In this document: piece after piece, positions 49,268 to 57,488 of the stretch
Layout of the letters: every line of letters starts with the position of its first letter
How positions within the stretch are numbered: position 1 is the stretch's first letter
NCBI GenBank assembly: GCA_013141015.1
Contig: JABFRT010000016.1
Coordinates: forward strand, 1 to 59,553
Length of the DNA: 59,553 bases
Direction: 5' to 3'
Source: Hyphomicrobium sp.
Lineage (GTDB): Bacteria > Pseudomonadota > Alphaproteobacteria > Rhizobiales > Hyphomicrobiaceae
Translations under genes and position numbers: made by a program
The notes under the pieces: generated by a model
The model's database searches: none
Told to the model about the DNA's origin: nothing
Seen by the model: the letters and a program-made list of their open reading frames with translations, nothing else

Positions 49268-49324
49268 GGCCTATTTAGCGATTTATTTAACGTGGCTGCA
49301 AGCCGGCCGGCAAAGGACCACGAG
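49268..49324 (-). ncRNA. SAM-II riboswitch
   Basis: Read on the minus strand, the element has CTCGTGGT at its start, GCTTGCAGCCACGTTAAA in the middle and CGCTAAA near the end. These match the SAM-II consensus: GUGG pairs with CCAC, and CGCTAAA forms the pseudoknot segment. It sits about 110 bases upstream of the metZ start, on the same strand, as in other alphaproteobacteria. Confidence 0.9.
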
Positions 49325-49389
49325 TTCTATGTTCGGGATACCGTCGCCATTCGTTTGCGTCAAGTGGCGGAGCGTTAACGGATGCGCGG

Positions 49390-49974
49390 TCAGCCGCGGC
49401 TTTTGCGCCAGACTTCGACCACGTAATATCCGCCGGGTTCGGGCTGTTCCTTGCCAAACCGGCTGGCCACGACAAGCGCCTCGGCCAACGTATCGAGCAG
49501 GCAATAGGCGTTGACCTGGATTTCAGCTGCCATGCCGTTGCAGCTGAGCGGCGAACATTCAAAGCCGGATTGCGGCCAATCTGCCGATCCTTTGTTCGGG
49601 CAGTCGTAGCCGAGCAACTCGAAGTCCGGTGGCAAGGGTTCAGCCGTGCGTGAAGCGCTGTCGTACGCTGACTGTTCCGTCCCCTCTTCCAATTCCAGTT
49701 GCTCGCCTTCATCGCCAAAAACGATGGGCAGAAGCTTGTATGCAAAAATGTCGAAGTCTTCGATATCGTCCGGCGGCTTGACGCTGGCTGAGGCCGCCGT
49801 TTCACTGGGAAATAGCCACATCGCGTTGCGCGCGGGGTTGGCGTCTGCAAAGCCGTCTGGCTCGTGCGACACGCAGTTGCTGACGCTGCAGATTTCCTCA
49901 ACAGCCTCTGTTTCCAGCCATTCCGGGGGCTCCGCGACGATTTTGGCGCAATAGCCGATCAGGATGGGGTCCAT
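49390..49974 (-). CDS. Unknown cysteine-containing protein
   Basis: This is a 194-residue acidic, cytoplasmic protein without signal peptide. It has several cysteines in the N- and C-terminal parts (EEICSVSNCVS, YDCPN, FECSPLSCNGM, YCLLD) but no known metal motif. It starts with MDPILIGYCAK. It is divergent from dcd, with about 105 bases between. I do not recognise a family. Confidence 0.65.
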   Translation of the reverse strand: MDPILIGYCAKIVAEPPEWLETEAVEEICSVSNCVSHEPDGFADANPARNAMWLFPSETAASASVKPPDDIEDFDIFAYKLLPIVFGDEGEQLELEEGTEQSAYDSASRTAEPLPPDFELLGYDCPNKGSADWPQSGFECSPLSCNGMAAEIQVNAYCLLDTLAEALVVASRFGKEQPEPGGYYVVEVWRKSRG

Positions 49975-50079
49975 GCTTTTTTCCAGTATTTCCGCAGCGA
50001 AGCGCCGCTTTTAGAGCCTCCGCCCCCTTGGCGCAAACGCGAGCTTGCTCTAAGCCGAACCGGAATTAAGGAATCCGGT

Positions 50080-51219
50080 ATGCCCAAATCTGCCAAGACG
50101 TCTGCGCGCCTGACGCCCGCGCCCAAAACGCCACAGGCCACCGAACACGGCATTTTGCCCTCGCAGGCCTTGACCCGGTTGATGGCTGATGGCGGGATCG
50201 TTTTGTCTGAGCCGATTGTCGAAACGCAGCTCCAGCCCGCCAGCCTTGATCTGCGGTTGGGTGCGGTTGCTTATCGCGTGCGGGCGAGCTTTCTGCCGCA
50301 GCCGGGATCGCGCGTACAGGTCAAGCTTGATGAACTAGCCATGCACGCCATCAGCCTCAGCCAGGGCGCCGTACTGGAAACCGGCTGCGTCTATATTGTG
50401 CCGTTGCTTGAAAGCCTCGATCTGCCGGATACGATTGAGGCCTCCGCCAACCCGAAAAGTTCAACTGGCCGGCTCGACGTCTTTACCCGTGTGATCGCCG
50501 ACGGTATCGCGGCATTCGATCAAATTCCGGCCGGCTATAAGGGCCCGCTGTATGCTGAGATTTGCCCGCAATCCTTCCCGATTGTGGTGCGCAAGGGCTC
50601 GCGCCTGTCGCAAATCCGATTCCGTATCGGGTCTGCGGCCGACAGTGATGCGCAATTGCAAGAGCTGCATAAGCGCGAACAACTTGTCTCTGATCCTGAC
50701 GCAGATATTTCAGCCGGCATTGCACTGTCCGTCGATCTCATGGGCGACAAAACCGGTCTCGTTGGATATCGGGCGCGCCGCCACACCGGCGTTGTCGATG
50801 TCGATAAACCCGGCAGCTGCCCGGTCGAAGACTATTGGGATCCAATCTACACGCGCGGCCAGAACCGCCTGATCCTTGATCCGGACCAGTTTTATATTCT
50901 CGCGTCGAAGGAAGCGGTGCATGTGCCGCCATCGCACGCAGCGGAAATGGTGCCTTTTAATCCTCTGGTTGGCGAATTCCGCGTGCATTATGCAGGGTTC
51001 ATGGACCCGGGCTTTGGTCATGCGGCCGCTGGCGGTCACGGCAGCCGTGTGGTCTTGGAAGTCCGCTCGCACAAGGTGCCGTTTATTCTAGAGCACGGCC
51101 AGATCATCGGTCGTTTGATCTATGAACGCATGACCGAAACGCCGGACATCATCTATGGCCGCGATCTGAAATCGAACTATCAGGGCCAGGGCCTGAAGCT
51201 CTCCAAGCACTTCAAGTAG
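50080..51219 (+). CDS. dcd: 2'-deoxycytidine 5'-triphosphate deaminase
   Basis: This 379-residue protein is of the long, two-domain alphaproteobacterial type, about twice the 190 residues of the usual enzyme. It produces dUTP from dCTP. Recognisable elements are LQPASLDLRLGAVAYRV, ANPKSSTGRLDVFTRVI, PAGYKGPLYAEICPQSFPIVVRKGSRLSQIRF and a second set ending in VPFILEHGQIIGRLIYERM. ATG 50080 is supported by GGAAT upstream and by the family start. The longer open frame before it overlaps the divergent neighbour. Confidence 0.92.
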   Translation: MPKSAKTSARLTPAPKTPQATEHGILPSQALTRLMADGGIVLSEPIVETQLQPASLDLRLGAVAYRVRASFLPQPGSRVQVKLDELAMHAISLSQGAVLETGCVYIVPLLESLDLPDTIEASANPKSSTGRLDVFTRVIADGIAAFDQIPAGYKGPLYAEICPQSFPIVVRKGSRLSQIRFRIGSAADSDAQLQELHKREQLVSDPDADISAGIALSVDLMGDKTGLVGYRARRHTGVVDVDKPGSCPVEDYWDPIYTRGQNRLILDPDQFYILASKEAVHVPPSHAAEMVPFNPLVGEFRVHYAGFMDPGFGHAAAGGHGSRVVLEVRSHKVPFILEHGQIIGRLIYERMTETPDIIYGRDLKSNYQGQGLKLSKHFK

Positions 51220-51237
51220 GCGCGTGCCGGCTCGCCT

Positions 51238-51591
51238 CTACATCTCTACCAGCCCCTTGAAGCCGCCGTAAATCATGCGCTTTCCATCGAACGGTAAGCT
51301 CTTAAAATCCTTGCTGATCCGCGTGTCCGCCATGACTTTCGCAAGAATTTCATCGCGCTGCTTGCGGGATTTGTAGGTAATGTACGAAAACACCACGATC
51401 TCGCCGGGGGCCAGTTTCACGGCGCGCGGAAATGATGTCAGCTTGCCGGCAGCCACATCGTCCGCCACGCATTCGACGTAGGACAGGGCGCCATATTCCA
51501 TCCAGATCTTGCCGGCTTTCTTGGCGAGTTTGGTGTAGTCAGCGAGTTTTTTCTTCGGCACCGCTAGAACGAATCCATCAACGTAGTTCAT
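51238..51591 (-). CDS. DUF1428 family protein
   Basis: This 117-residue protein is of the DUF1428 (YbaA-like) family of dimeric alpha-beta barrels: MNYVDGFVLAVPKKKLADY, then GALSYVECVADDV, VFSYITYKSRKQRDEI and DGKRMIYGGFKGLVEM. AGGAGAG lies before the ATG. It converges with dcd. The function of the family is unknown. Confidence 0.93.
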   Translation of the reverse strand: MNYVDGFVLAVPKKKLADYTKLAKKAGKIWMEYGALSYVECVADDVAAGKLTSFPRAVKLAPGEIVVFSYITYKSRKQRDEILAKVMADTRISKDFKSLPFDGKRMIYGGFKGLVEM

Positions 51592-51755
51592 TGGTTCTCT
51601 CCTCTTTTGGCGTTGGCAATCTGACGCATGAACGCGTTGAGGTCAAAATTGGTTCGAAGGCTATGCGCAGAGTGCTCACAAACCCCATGTTTCCTTGGCT
51701 TTTTTAGGCTCTCGCGGGAATCTGCACGTGCTTTTCGGCCACAAATCGCTGTTTT

Positions 51756-51785
51756 TTGTGAGCCGGCATCAAAACCCCATATAAA
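51756..51785 (+). promoter_or_regulatory. Putative promoter of the HU gene
   Basis: TTGTGA (51756-51761) and TATAAA (51780-51785) are 18 bases apart, in an AT-rich stretch 70 bases before the HU start. The HU gene has its own terminator, so this gives a single-gene transcript. Confidence 0.5.
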
Positions 51786-51852
51786 ATGCGTGTTTTTTTG
51801 CTGTCGCGATGTAGATTGCAGTCCTCAATCGATTCGTAAGAGGGAAACTAAA

Positions 51853-52188
51853 ATGGCAAAAGCCGCCGCAAAAACTGCTGCAAAAGCTCCTGCTAAGGCA
51901 GCCGCAAAGATCGAAACCGTCACGCTGAAGCACATTGCTGCCACGCTGGCAGAAGCCCACGAAATCCCGAAGAAGCAGTCGATTGCGCTTCTCGAAGACC
52001 TCGTGGCCAACATCGCCAAGAACCTCAAGAAGGGCGCCCGCATCCGCATCGGCGGTCTCGGCGTTCTGCAGGTTCGCAAGCGTCCGGCACGCATGGGCCG
52101 CAACCCGGCAACGGGCGAAGCTATCAAGATCAAGGCGTCGAAGAAGATCGCTTTCCGCGCCGCCAAGGAACTGAAAGAGTCGGTCTAA
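51853..52188 (+). CDS. HU-family DNA-binding protein with Lys/Ala-rich tail
   Basis: This 111-residue nucleoid protein carries HU signatures KKQSIALLEDLVANIAKNLKKG, RIRIGGLGVLQVRKRPARMGRNPATGE and KIKASKKIAFRAAKELK. It bends DNA. A 20-residue Lys/Ala repeat tail (AKAAAKTAAKAPAKAAAK) precedes the domain; ordinary HU proteins start directly with the domain. Such tails resemble histone H1 ends. GAGGGAAAC lies upstream. The open frame before the ATG is not part of the gene. Confidence 0.93.
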   Translation: MAKAAAKTAAKAPAKAAAKIETVTLKHIAATLAEAHEIPKKQSIALLEDLVANIAKNLKKGARIRIGGLGVLQVRKRPARMGRNPATGEAIKIKASKKIAFRAAKELKESV

Positions 52189-52210
52189 CAGGCCGCCTTT
52201 CGAAGAAACG

Positions 52211-52242
52211 AAAAAGCCGCCTCCCAGGGGCGGCTTTTTTTT
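52211..52242 (+). terminator. HU gene terminator
   Basis: AAAAAGCCGCC pairs with GGCGGCTTTTTTTT; the loop is TCCCAGG. It lies about 20 bases after the HU stop and may also serve dapE on the other strand, which ends nearby. Confidence 0.93.
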
Positions 52243-52294
52243 ATGGCTCTTTTGTTGGCGCTGGCGGCTGTTCTTACGGAGAGCCGCCGGCGCA

Positions 52295-53467
52295 TTACCC
52301 CTGCGCGAAGTAGTTGGTGATAAAGCGGCCATAGATTTCGGTCAGCGATTCGAGATCGGCGACGCTGGTGTGTTCATCGACCTGATGAATGGTGGCGTTG
52401 ACGAGGCCGAATTCGACGACCGGGCAGTGGTCTTTGATGAAGCGCGCGTCTGACGTACCGCCGCCTGTGGTCAAGGCTGGCGTGCGGCCTGTTACGGATT
52501 TGACCGCGTCCTTCAATGTCGAGACGAGCGGGCCGGGCTTCGTGACAAACACATCACCCGTTCCTGAGAACGTCACATCAAATTTGGCGCCGAGTTCAGC
52601 AGCGGCAGCGCCCGCCGTGTCGCGCACCCAAGCTTCAATTTTGGGCCGCGTCCACGCGTCGTTATAGCGAATATTGCAGACCGCGCGCGCCACGCCCGGA
52701 ATTACGTTCGACGCGGTATTGGGCACCGAGATCACCGTCACCTGCAAATTCGACGGCTGGAAATTGGCGGTGCCATCGTCCAGCTTGGCAGACGACAGCC
52801 GGTCGATGATACGCGCCAGCTTCGGCACCGGATTGTCGGCAATGTTGGGGTAGGCCGAATGTCCTTGGCGGCCGTGCACCACCAGATCGACGTTGACCGA
52901 TCCGCGGCGGCCGATTTTGATTTCGTCGCCAAGCGCTTTCGGGTTCGATGGTTCGCCAACGAGACACGCATCCAGCACTTCGTCGCGCGCTTTCAACCAG
53001 TCGAGCATTTTGGCGGTGCCGTTGATCGATGGGCCTTCTTCGTCACCCGTGATCAGGAATGAGATCGATCCGCGCTGCAGCCCTTTATGTGTGTTGAGAT
53101 GGCGTAGAGCTGCCGATACGAACGCCGCCACGCAGCCCTTCATGTCGACCGCGCCGCGTCCATAAAGGATGCCGCCGTGCACTTCACCGCCAAACGGCGG
53201 GAATTTCCATGCGGCCTCATTGCCGGCCGGCACGACGTCGGTATGGCCGGCAAAACACAGATGCGGGCGGCCCCTTCCAAGCCGCGCATAGAGGTTATCG
53301 ACGTCGGGTGTTCCTGGCTCGGAAAACGGCAAACGGTGGCATTCAAAACCCGCGGGTTCCAGCACGTTCTGCAACAGCGTCAGCGCGCCGCCTTCAGCGG
53401 GCGTTACGCTTTCGCAACGGATAAGCGCTTGCGTCAAGCTTACGGGATCGGTCGGGTTGAATGTCAT
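52295..53467 (-). CDS. dapE: Succinyl-diaminopimelate desuccinylase
   Basis: This 390-residue M20 zinc hydrolase of the lysine/diaminopimelate pathway supplies the peptidoglycan cross-link amino acid. Motifs are CFAGHTDVVPAGNEAAW, YGRGAVDMKGCVAAFV, LITGDEEGPSINGT, CLVGEPSNPK and GGGTSDARFIKDHCPVVEFGL. ATG 53467 overlaps the stop of the upstream gene as ATGA, which fixes the start and implies coupling. dapD lies about 1.5 kb upstream on the same strand. Confidence 0.95.
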   Translation of the reverse strand: MTFNPTDPVSLTQALIRCESVTPAEGGALTLLQNVLEPAGFECHRLPFSEPGTPDVDNLYARLGRGRPHLCFAGHTDVVPAGNEAAWKFPPFGGEVHGGILYGRGAVDMKGCVAAFVSAALRHLNTHKGLQRGSISFLITGDEEGPSINGTAKMLDWLKARDEVLDACLVGEPSNPKALGDEIKIGRRGSVNVDLVVHGRQGHSAYPNIADNPVPKLARIIDRLSSAKLDDGTANFQPSNLQVTVISVPNTASNVIPGVARAVCNIRYNDAWTRPKIEAWVRDTAGAAAAELGAKFDVTFSGTGDVFVTKPGPLVSTLKDAVKSVTGRTPALTTGGGTSDARFIKDHCPVVEFGLVNATIHQVDEHTSVADLESLTEIYGRFITNYFAQG

Positions 53468-54207
53468 AAGGGGCTCGGCATGATTGAGATTGGCGGCGCG
53501 GACGGCAGCGGCATGTCGCGGCCTTCGAGCTGCTGGACCATGGATATCTTTTGCCAAATTTTGGCGGACAACGCACTGGTCAATCGCTCGATATCGCCAA
53601 CCGTATCGACGACGACGGGATCAGCGATATTTTCTGCATAAAGTGCAGCGATTTTGGCCGTCAACGACAGCATCTCGGAACAATAGTCGAGATAGCGCAT
53701 CAGTTCGAATGGTGTCATCTGCCGGTTGGGCGAACTCGACGTGCGGGCGGCTCCCAGCATGCTGGGGTCTTTGGTCAGCTGATGCATGTCGATGACGTGC
53801 ACAATGGCGCGTAGATCATGCAGGGCTTTGAGGGCCTTGCCACGCTTCCAGCGGCCCTCCAGGCTCCACACGAAGAAACCTGCGCCGGCTGTAAAAATCG
53901 CCAAGCTGATTGCGGCGTCGAAGCCCTGAAGAAAATCGGAGAGTTGATCCGACCCCTTGAGAGATGACGCAAATTCAAACAGCCAATAGAGTCCGGCAAG
54001 TGTGAGGAGTTGGGCGATCGCGAGACCGGTGCGCAGCCCCCAATGGGGCCGGCACACATCTGCAATCCGGCTGGTTGTCTGGCGCGAAAGTTCGACCAGA
54101 TCGCGCGAAACGTTAAACAGTCCTGATTGCGGAAAGCGGTCACCGATCCGGCGCGTCAGCGCTTCGATGGTCTCCGTGACTTTGTCTGGATGCAGCGTCC
54201 TGTACAT
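53464..54207 (-). CDS. Membrane-anchored protein coupled to dapE
   Basis: This 247-residue protein has two hydrophobic segments (about 60-80 and 98-115) and long helical, partly coiled soluble parts on both sides (QLTKDPSMLG..., NIADPVVVDTVGDIERLTSALSAKIWQK). It overlaps dapE by 4 bases, so both are translated together. The end, LEGRDMPLPSAPPI, is Pro-rich. I do not recognise the family. It may position or regulate diaminopimelate synthesis, but this is a guess. Confidence 0.7.
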   Translation of the reverse strand: MYRTLHPDKVTETIEALTRRIGDRFPQSGLFNVSRDLVELSRQTTSRIADVCRPHWGLRTGLAIAQLLTLAGLYWLFEFASSLKGSDQLSDFLQGFDAAISLAIFTAGAGFFVWSLEGRWKRGKALKALHDLRAIVHVIDMHQLTKDPSMLGAARTSSSPNRQMTPFELMRYLDYCSEMLSLTAKIAALYAENIADPVVVDTVGDIERLTSALSAKIWQKISMVQQLEGRDMPLPSAPPISIMPSPL

Positions 54208-54314
54208 GCCCTAGACATGCGGCAGGCCGGGCTGGCGGTCAATGCAAGAGTAACGCTGTTTTGAGCGTTGCCGCTCAAGGCACGCCGCCCCCTTTTTTGC
54301 GGGCGTCTGCGCGT

Positions 54315-54953
54315 TCAGTGGGCGCGCCGGCCAAAAGCCGTTGGCGAACCGCCGGCAATCGCCGTGGCGGACGAGCGCGCCGGGCTGCTGCTTGGCACGC
54401 CGGCCGTTGAACGCCGGTTGCCTGCAGCTTTGAGCGCCGAGCGGGCGATGTTCTCCGACACGCTCAGCTGGAGCGGATCGATGTCGTCGTCAGCCTCTGC
54501 CCCCTCTTCGCTATCGGGGGTGGTGGCTGGGCCATACTTATTGTGCAGCGGATCGCCGCGCAGACAACCAAATTCCAAAACATACCAAGCAATTGCCGCC
54601 AACGCGCAGACTTGGGTTGCAGCATTCGGCATGACGAAAGCGGCCACAACGGGCACACCAAAAACCAGCGCCTTCCAGCCCGACTGGCTGCGGTCATGCA
54701 GGCGCTTGATGGCCAGTGAGAACGCCACCCAAACGAGCGCACTCGACAGCATCGCGGTTGCAATCAGCATCGTGCCGAAGAATTTGAAGGCCTCGTTGGG
54801 CGGTACCGCTTTGGCGGGGGCGTGCGGCGCTGCACCTGCACTCAGTAGATACATGAAGATTGCGATCAGTCCGGCCAGGGCGAACTGGCCGAGCCACCAA
54901 TGCCAGCGGTTGATCCGGCCTTGAAAACCGAGCAAGAGTTCAAAGATGTTCAT
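54315..54953 (-). CDS. DUF805 membrane protein
   Basis: This 212-residue protein begins with the DUF805 pattern: LLLGFQGRINRWHWWLGQF, LAIKRLHDRSQSGWKAL and WYVLEFGCLRGDPLHNKYGP. It has four membrane segments in the first 140 residues. The last 70 are acidic and Ser/Ala-rich and probably cytoplasmic. Family function is unknown. It is on the dapD-dapE strand. Confidence 0.92.
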   Translation of the reverse strand: MNIFELLLGFQGRINRWHWWLGQFALAGLIAIFMYLLSAGAAPHAPAKAVPPNEAFKFFGTMLIATAMLSSALVWVAFSLAIKRLHDRSQSGWKALVFGVPVVAAFVMPNAATQVCALAAIAWYVLEFGCLRGDPLHNKYGPATTPDSEEGAEADDDIDPLQLSVSENIARSALKAAGNRRSTAGVPSSSPARSSATAIAGGSPTAFGRRAH

Positions 54954-55040
54954 GCTGCACCTTGAGGATAATCCCTCATTTGTGCCGCATGGACCTTAAT
55001 TTGCGATTGAAATGACGCATATCAGCGGGATTTCAATTGT

Positions 55041-55883
55041 TCAGTCCCTCAACAATTCATTAATGCTCGTCTTGGAGCGGGTCTTTTCATCAACGCGCTT
55101 GACGATCACGGCGCAATAGAGCCCGGGGCCCGGCTCGCCGTCCGGCAATGGCTTGCCCGGCATCGATCCTGAAACGACGACCGAATAGGGCGGCACACGA
55201 CCGAAGAATTTCTCGCCCGTGGCGCGGTCGATGATCGTGGTGGACGCACCAAGATAAACGCCCATCGACAACACGGAGCCTTCGCCGACCTGCACGCCTT
55301 CGGCGACTTCAGCGCGCGCGCCGATGAAGCAATTGTCTTCGATGATCACGGGTCCCGCTTGCAGCGGCTCCAGCACGCCGCCGATGCCGGCCCCGCCCGA
55401 GATGTGGCAGTTTTTGCCGATCTGTGCGCATGAGCCGACGGTCGCCCAGGTATCGACCATGGTGCCGCTGTCGATGTGTGCGCCAAGGTTGACGAACGAC
55501 GGCAGCAGCACTGCGCCCGGCGCAATGTAAGCCGAGTGGCGTACGACCGCGCCCGGCAGCACGCGGAAGCCGGCCTTGCGGAATTCAGCTTCGTGCCAGC
55601 CTTTGAACTTCGGTTGCACCTTGTCCCAGAAGAAACTGCCAGCTGGACCACCCGGGATCAGTTCCATGTCGTTCAGGCGGAAGCTTAACAGTACGGCCTT
55701 TTTCAGCCACTGATTGACAACCCATTCGCCGCCCGTCTTTTCAGCCACCCGCGCCTTGCCGGTGTCGAGCAGGTTGAGCGCATATTCAACCGAGTTGCGC
55801 ACTTCGCCCTTGGTCGAAAAGGTAATCGCGTCGCGTTCGTCCCATGCGGCTTCAATGGTCTTTTGCAGGGCGGCGTGGGGCAT
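55041..55883 (-). CDS. dapD: Tetrahydrodipicolinate N-succinyltransferase
   Basis: This 280-residue enzyme of lysine/diaminopimelate synthesis is of the succinylase branch, matching DapE. The left-handed beta-helix repeats are visible: [51 protein letters not shown] in pieces, and [22 protein letters not shown]. The [10 protein letters not shown] and [17 protein letters not shown] ends are typical. The start ATG 55883 fits the family; the longer frame does not. Confidence 0.96.
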   Translation of the reverse strand: MPHAALQKTIEAAWDERDAITFSTKGEVRNSVEYALNLLDTGKARVAEKTGGEWVVNQWLKKAVLLSFRLNDMELIPGGPAGSFFWDKVQPKFKGWHEAEFRKAGFRVLPGAVVRHSAYIAPGAVLLPSFVNLGAHIDSGTMVDTWATVGSCAQIGKNCHISGGAGIGGVLEPLQAGPVIIEDNCFIGARAEVAEGVQVGEGSVLSMGVYLGASTTIIDRATGEKFFGRVPPYSVVVSGSMPGKPLPDGEPGPGLYCAVIVKRVDEKTRSKTSINELLRD

Positions 55884-56142
55884 GGGGCGCTCTCTTTGAT
55901 CGATGGCTCTTGAACTTTTGTAGAGCTGCGTTTTGGCCTCAGCACCTGGATGTGTCAATTGCTATGCGCGGCGAACGCCGTTAGCGCGCTCTGCTGTCGA
56001 GCATTTTTCAAGAAAAACGGCAACATAAGCCAAGCGTCGTGATTCCGTTTGTAAAGCGAATCAGCCATCGTTCCTGCTTGATGGACCGCGCCCAGGCGGC
56101 TCTCCTCACGGACCAGCCACATTCAAAAAAGGACGCACGTTC

Positions 56143-56412
56143 ATGGCCAAATCTGAAAAGACCGGCAAAAAGGTTTCGACCGCCGCCGCCAAGATTCTGA
56201 AAAGCAAGACCGCCAGCAAGGCCGCCAAATCGGTTGCGGCGTCTGCTTTAACGCAGACCAAGAGTGCCAAGGAAACGACCAGCAAGAAGGTCGCTTCCGC
56301 CGCCGCCAAGATCCTGAAGAGCAAGACCGCCAGCAAAGCCGCCAAGTCGGTCGCAGCGTCGGCCCTGACGCAAAAGACCAAGGCCAAGAAGGCTGCGAAG
56401 AAGAAAAAGTAA
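56143..56412 (+). CDS. Lys/Ala-rich protein made of two tandem repeats
   Basis: This 89-residue, strongly basic protein has two nearly identical units. TAAAKILKSKTASKAAKSVA lies at about 13-32 and AAAKILKSKTASKAAKSVAA at 53-72, joined by similar ALTQ-T-KS linkers, with a Lys-rich tail. AAAGGACGC lies before the ATG. Proteins of this composition occur widely in Rhizobiales and may be histone-like. It precedes the IS5-family element by about 60 bases. Confidence 0.75.
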   Translation: MAKSEKTGKKVSTAAAKILKSKTASKAAKSVAASALTQTKSAKETTSKKVASAAAKILKSKTASKAAKSVAASALTQKTKAKKAAKKKK

Positions 56413-56468
56413 CGGTTGTCTGACGTTCACGACGACGAAAGCCAGTTTTTCTGGGCAATTGAAGCGGA

Positions 56469-57238
56469 CTAGGCCACAGACTCATTAAACCGCATCCAGA
56501 TGCGGATGGCAGCAAGTTTCACTGAGGCCATGAAGTTATCGTCGTGGCGGTCGAAGCGGGTGGCGATGGCGCGGTAATGCTTGAGCCTGTTGAAGAAGCG
56601 CTCGACCCGGTTTCGCAGTTTATATGCGAACGGACTGAACACCGGCGGTTCGACGCGATTGGATTTCGGCCGGATGTTGGCATAGCCGCCCTGGCTGGTG
56701 ATCTTTTCGCGCAGCGCATTTGAATCGTAACCGCGATCAGCCAGAAGCATGCAGCCGTCGCCGAGCAAGCCCAGCATATCAGTAGCGCTGACGCCGTCAT
56801 GAGCTTGGCCCTCGGTCAGCTTGATCTGGATCGGGAGGCCGTGCGCATCGACGAGCGCGTGGATCTTGGTCGTGAGCCCGCCGCGGGAACGGCCCATAAA
56901 ACGGCTCCGGCCACTTTTTTTTCGCCGTTGGCTGCGTGCTGATGCACGCGCACGACAGAACTGTCGATCATTTGGATTTTGCCGTTGTAGGCTTGCGAAA
57001 CGGCCTTCAAAATCTGATCGCAAACTCCGGCTGCCCGCCAGCGCACGAAGCGATTGTAGCAGGTCGTGTAAGGGCCGTAGCGTTCTGGAATATCGGCCCA
57101 CGGCGCGCCGCTGCGCAACCGCCAGAAGATGCCGTTCAAGACGCGGCGGTCGTCAACACGCGGCACGCCACGCGGTTTATTAGGCAAAAGCGGCGCGATG
57201 ATTCTCCATTCGGCGTCGGTGAGTTCGTAGCGTGCCAA
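56469..57238 (-). CDS. IS5-family transposase (two frames joined by programmed -1 frameshift)
   Basis: The first frame (57238 to 56816, 140 residues) begins MARYELTDAEWRIIAPLLP and carries the first DDE Asp in QMIDSSVVRVHQHAANGEKK. The second frame (to 56469) carries FMGRSRGGLTTKIHALVDAHG, LADRGYDS and ERFFNRLKHYRAIATRFD. The frames meet at a run of eight A (minus strand, 56915-56922), a normal -1 slippage site of this group, giving a fusion of about 256 residues. The stop TAG lies in the CTAG at the element edge. Confidence 0.88.
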
Positions 57239-57314
57239 CTCAAGCTCCCCCGTTTGGTCGTTTGAATCACTGTTCGCAGCCGTTGCAAAGTCAGTTTATG
57301 AGTTTGTGACCTAG
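56469..57314 (-). mobile_element. IS5-family (IS427-type) insertion sequence
   Basis: The element is about 0.84 kb with imperfect terminal inverted repeats, CTAGG-C/T-CACA-G/A-ACTCAT, at 56469-56485 (left) and 57297-57314 (right, reverse). CTAG at both ends fits the target preference of the IS5/IS427 group. The two transposase frames fill it. The borders are drawn including the CTAG copies and are accurate to a few bases. It looks intact and may be active. Confidence 0.85.
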
Positions 57315-57488
57315 ATCAGAATTACTTGCACCAACCGATGAGGACTCAAATCTAACCGGCAAATAAAACTTCGGCACAACCGAACCAGCGTTGGATTGTG
57401 ACGGAAAAGCCACATCAAACTTGGGCCAACGGCTTGCTTTGAGGCAGTGCTGACTGCTGTACTGCGCTGACGGTATTCAACAGGGTCA

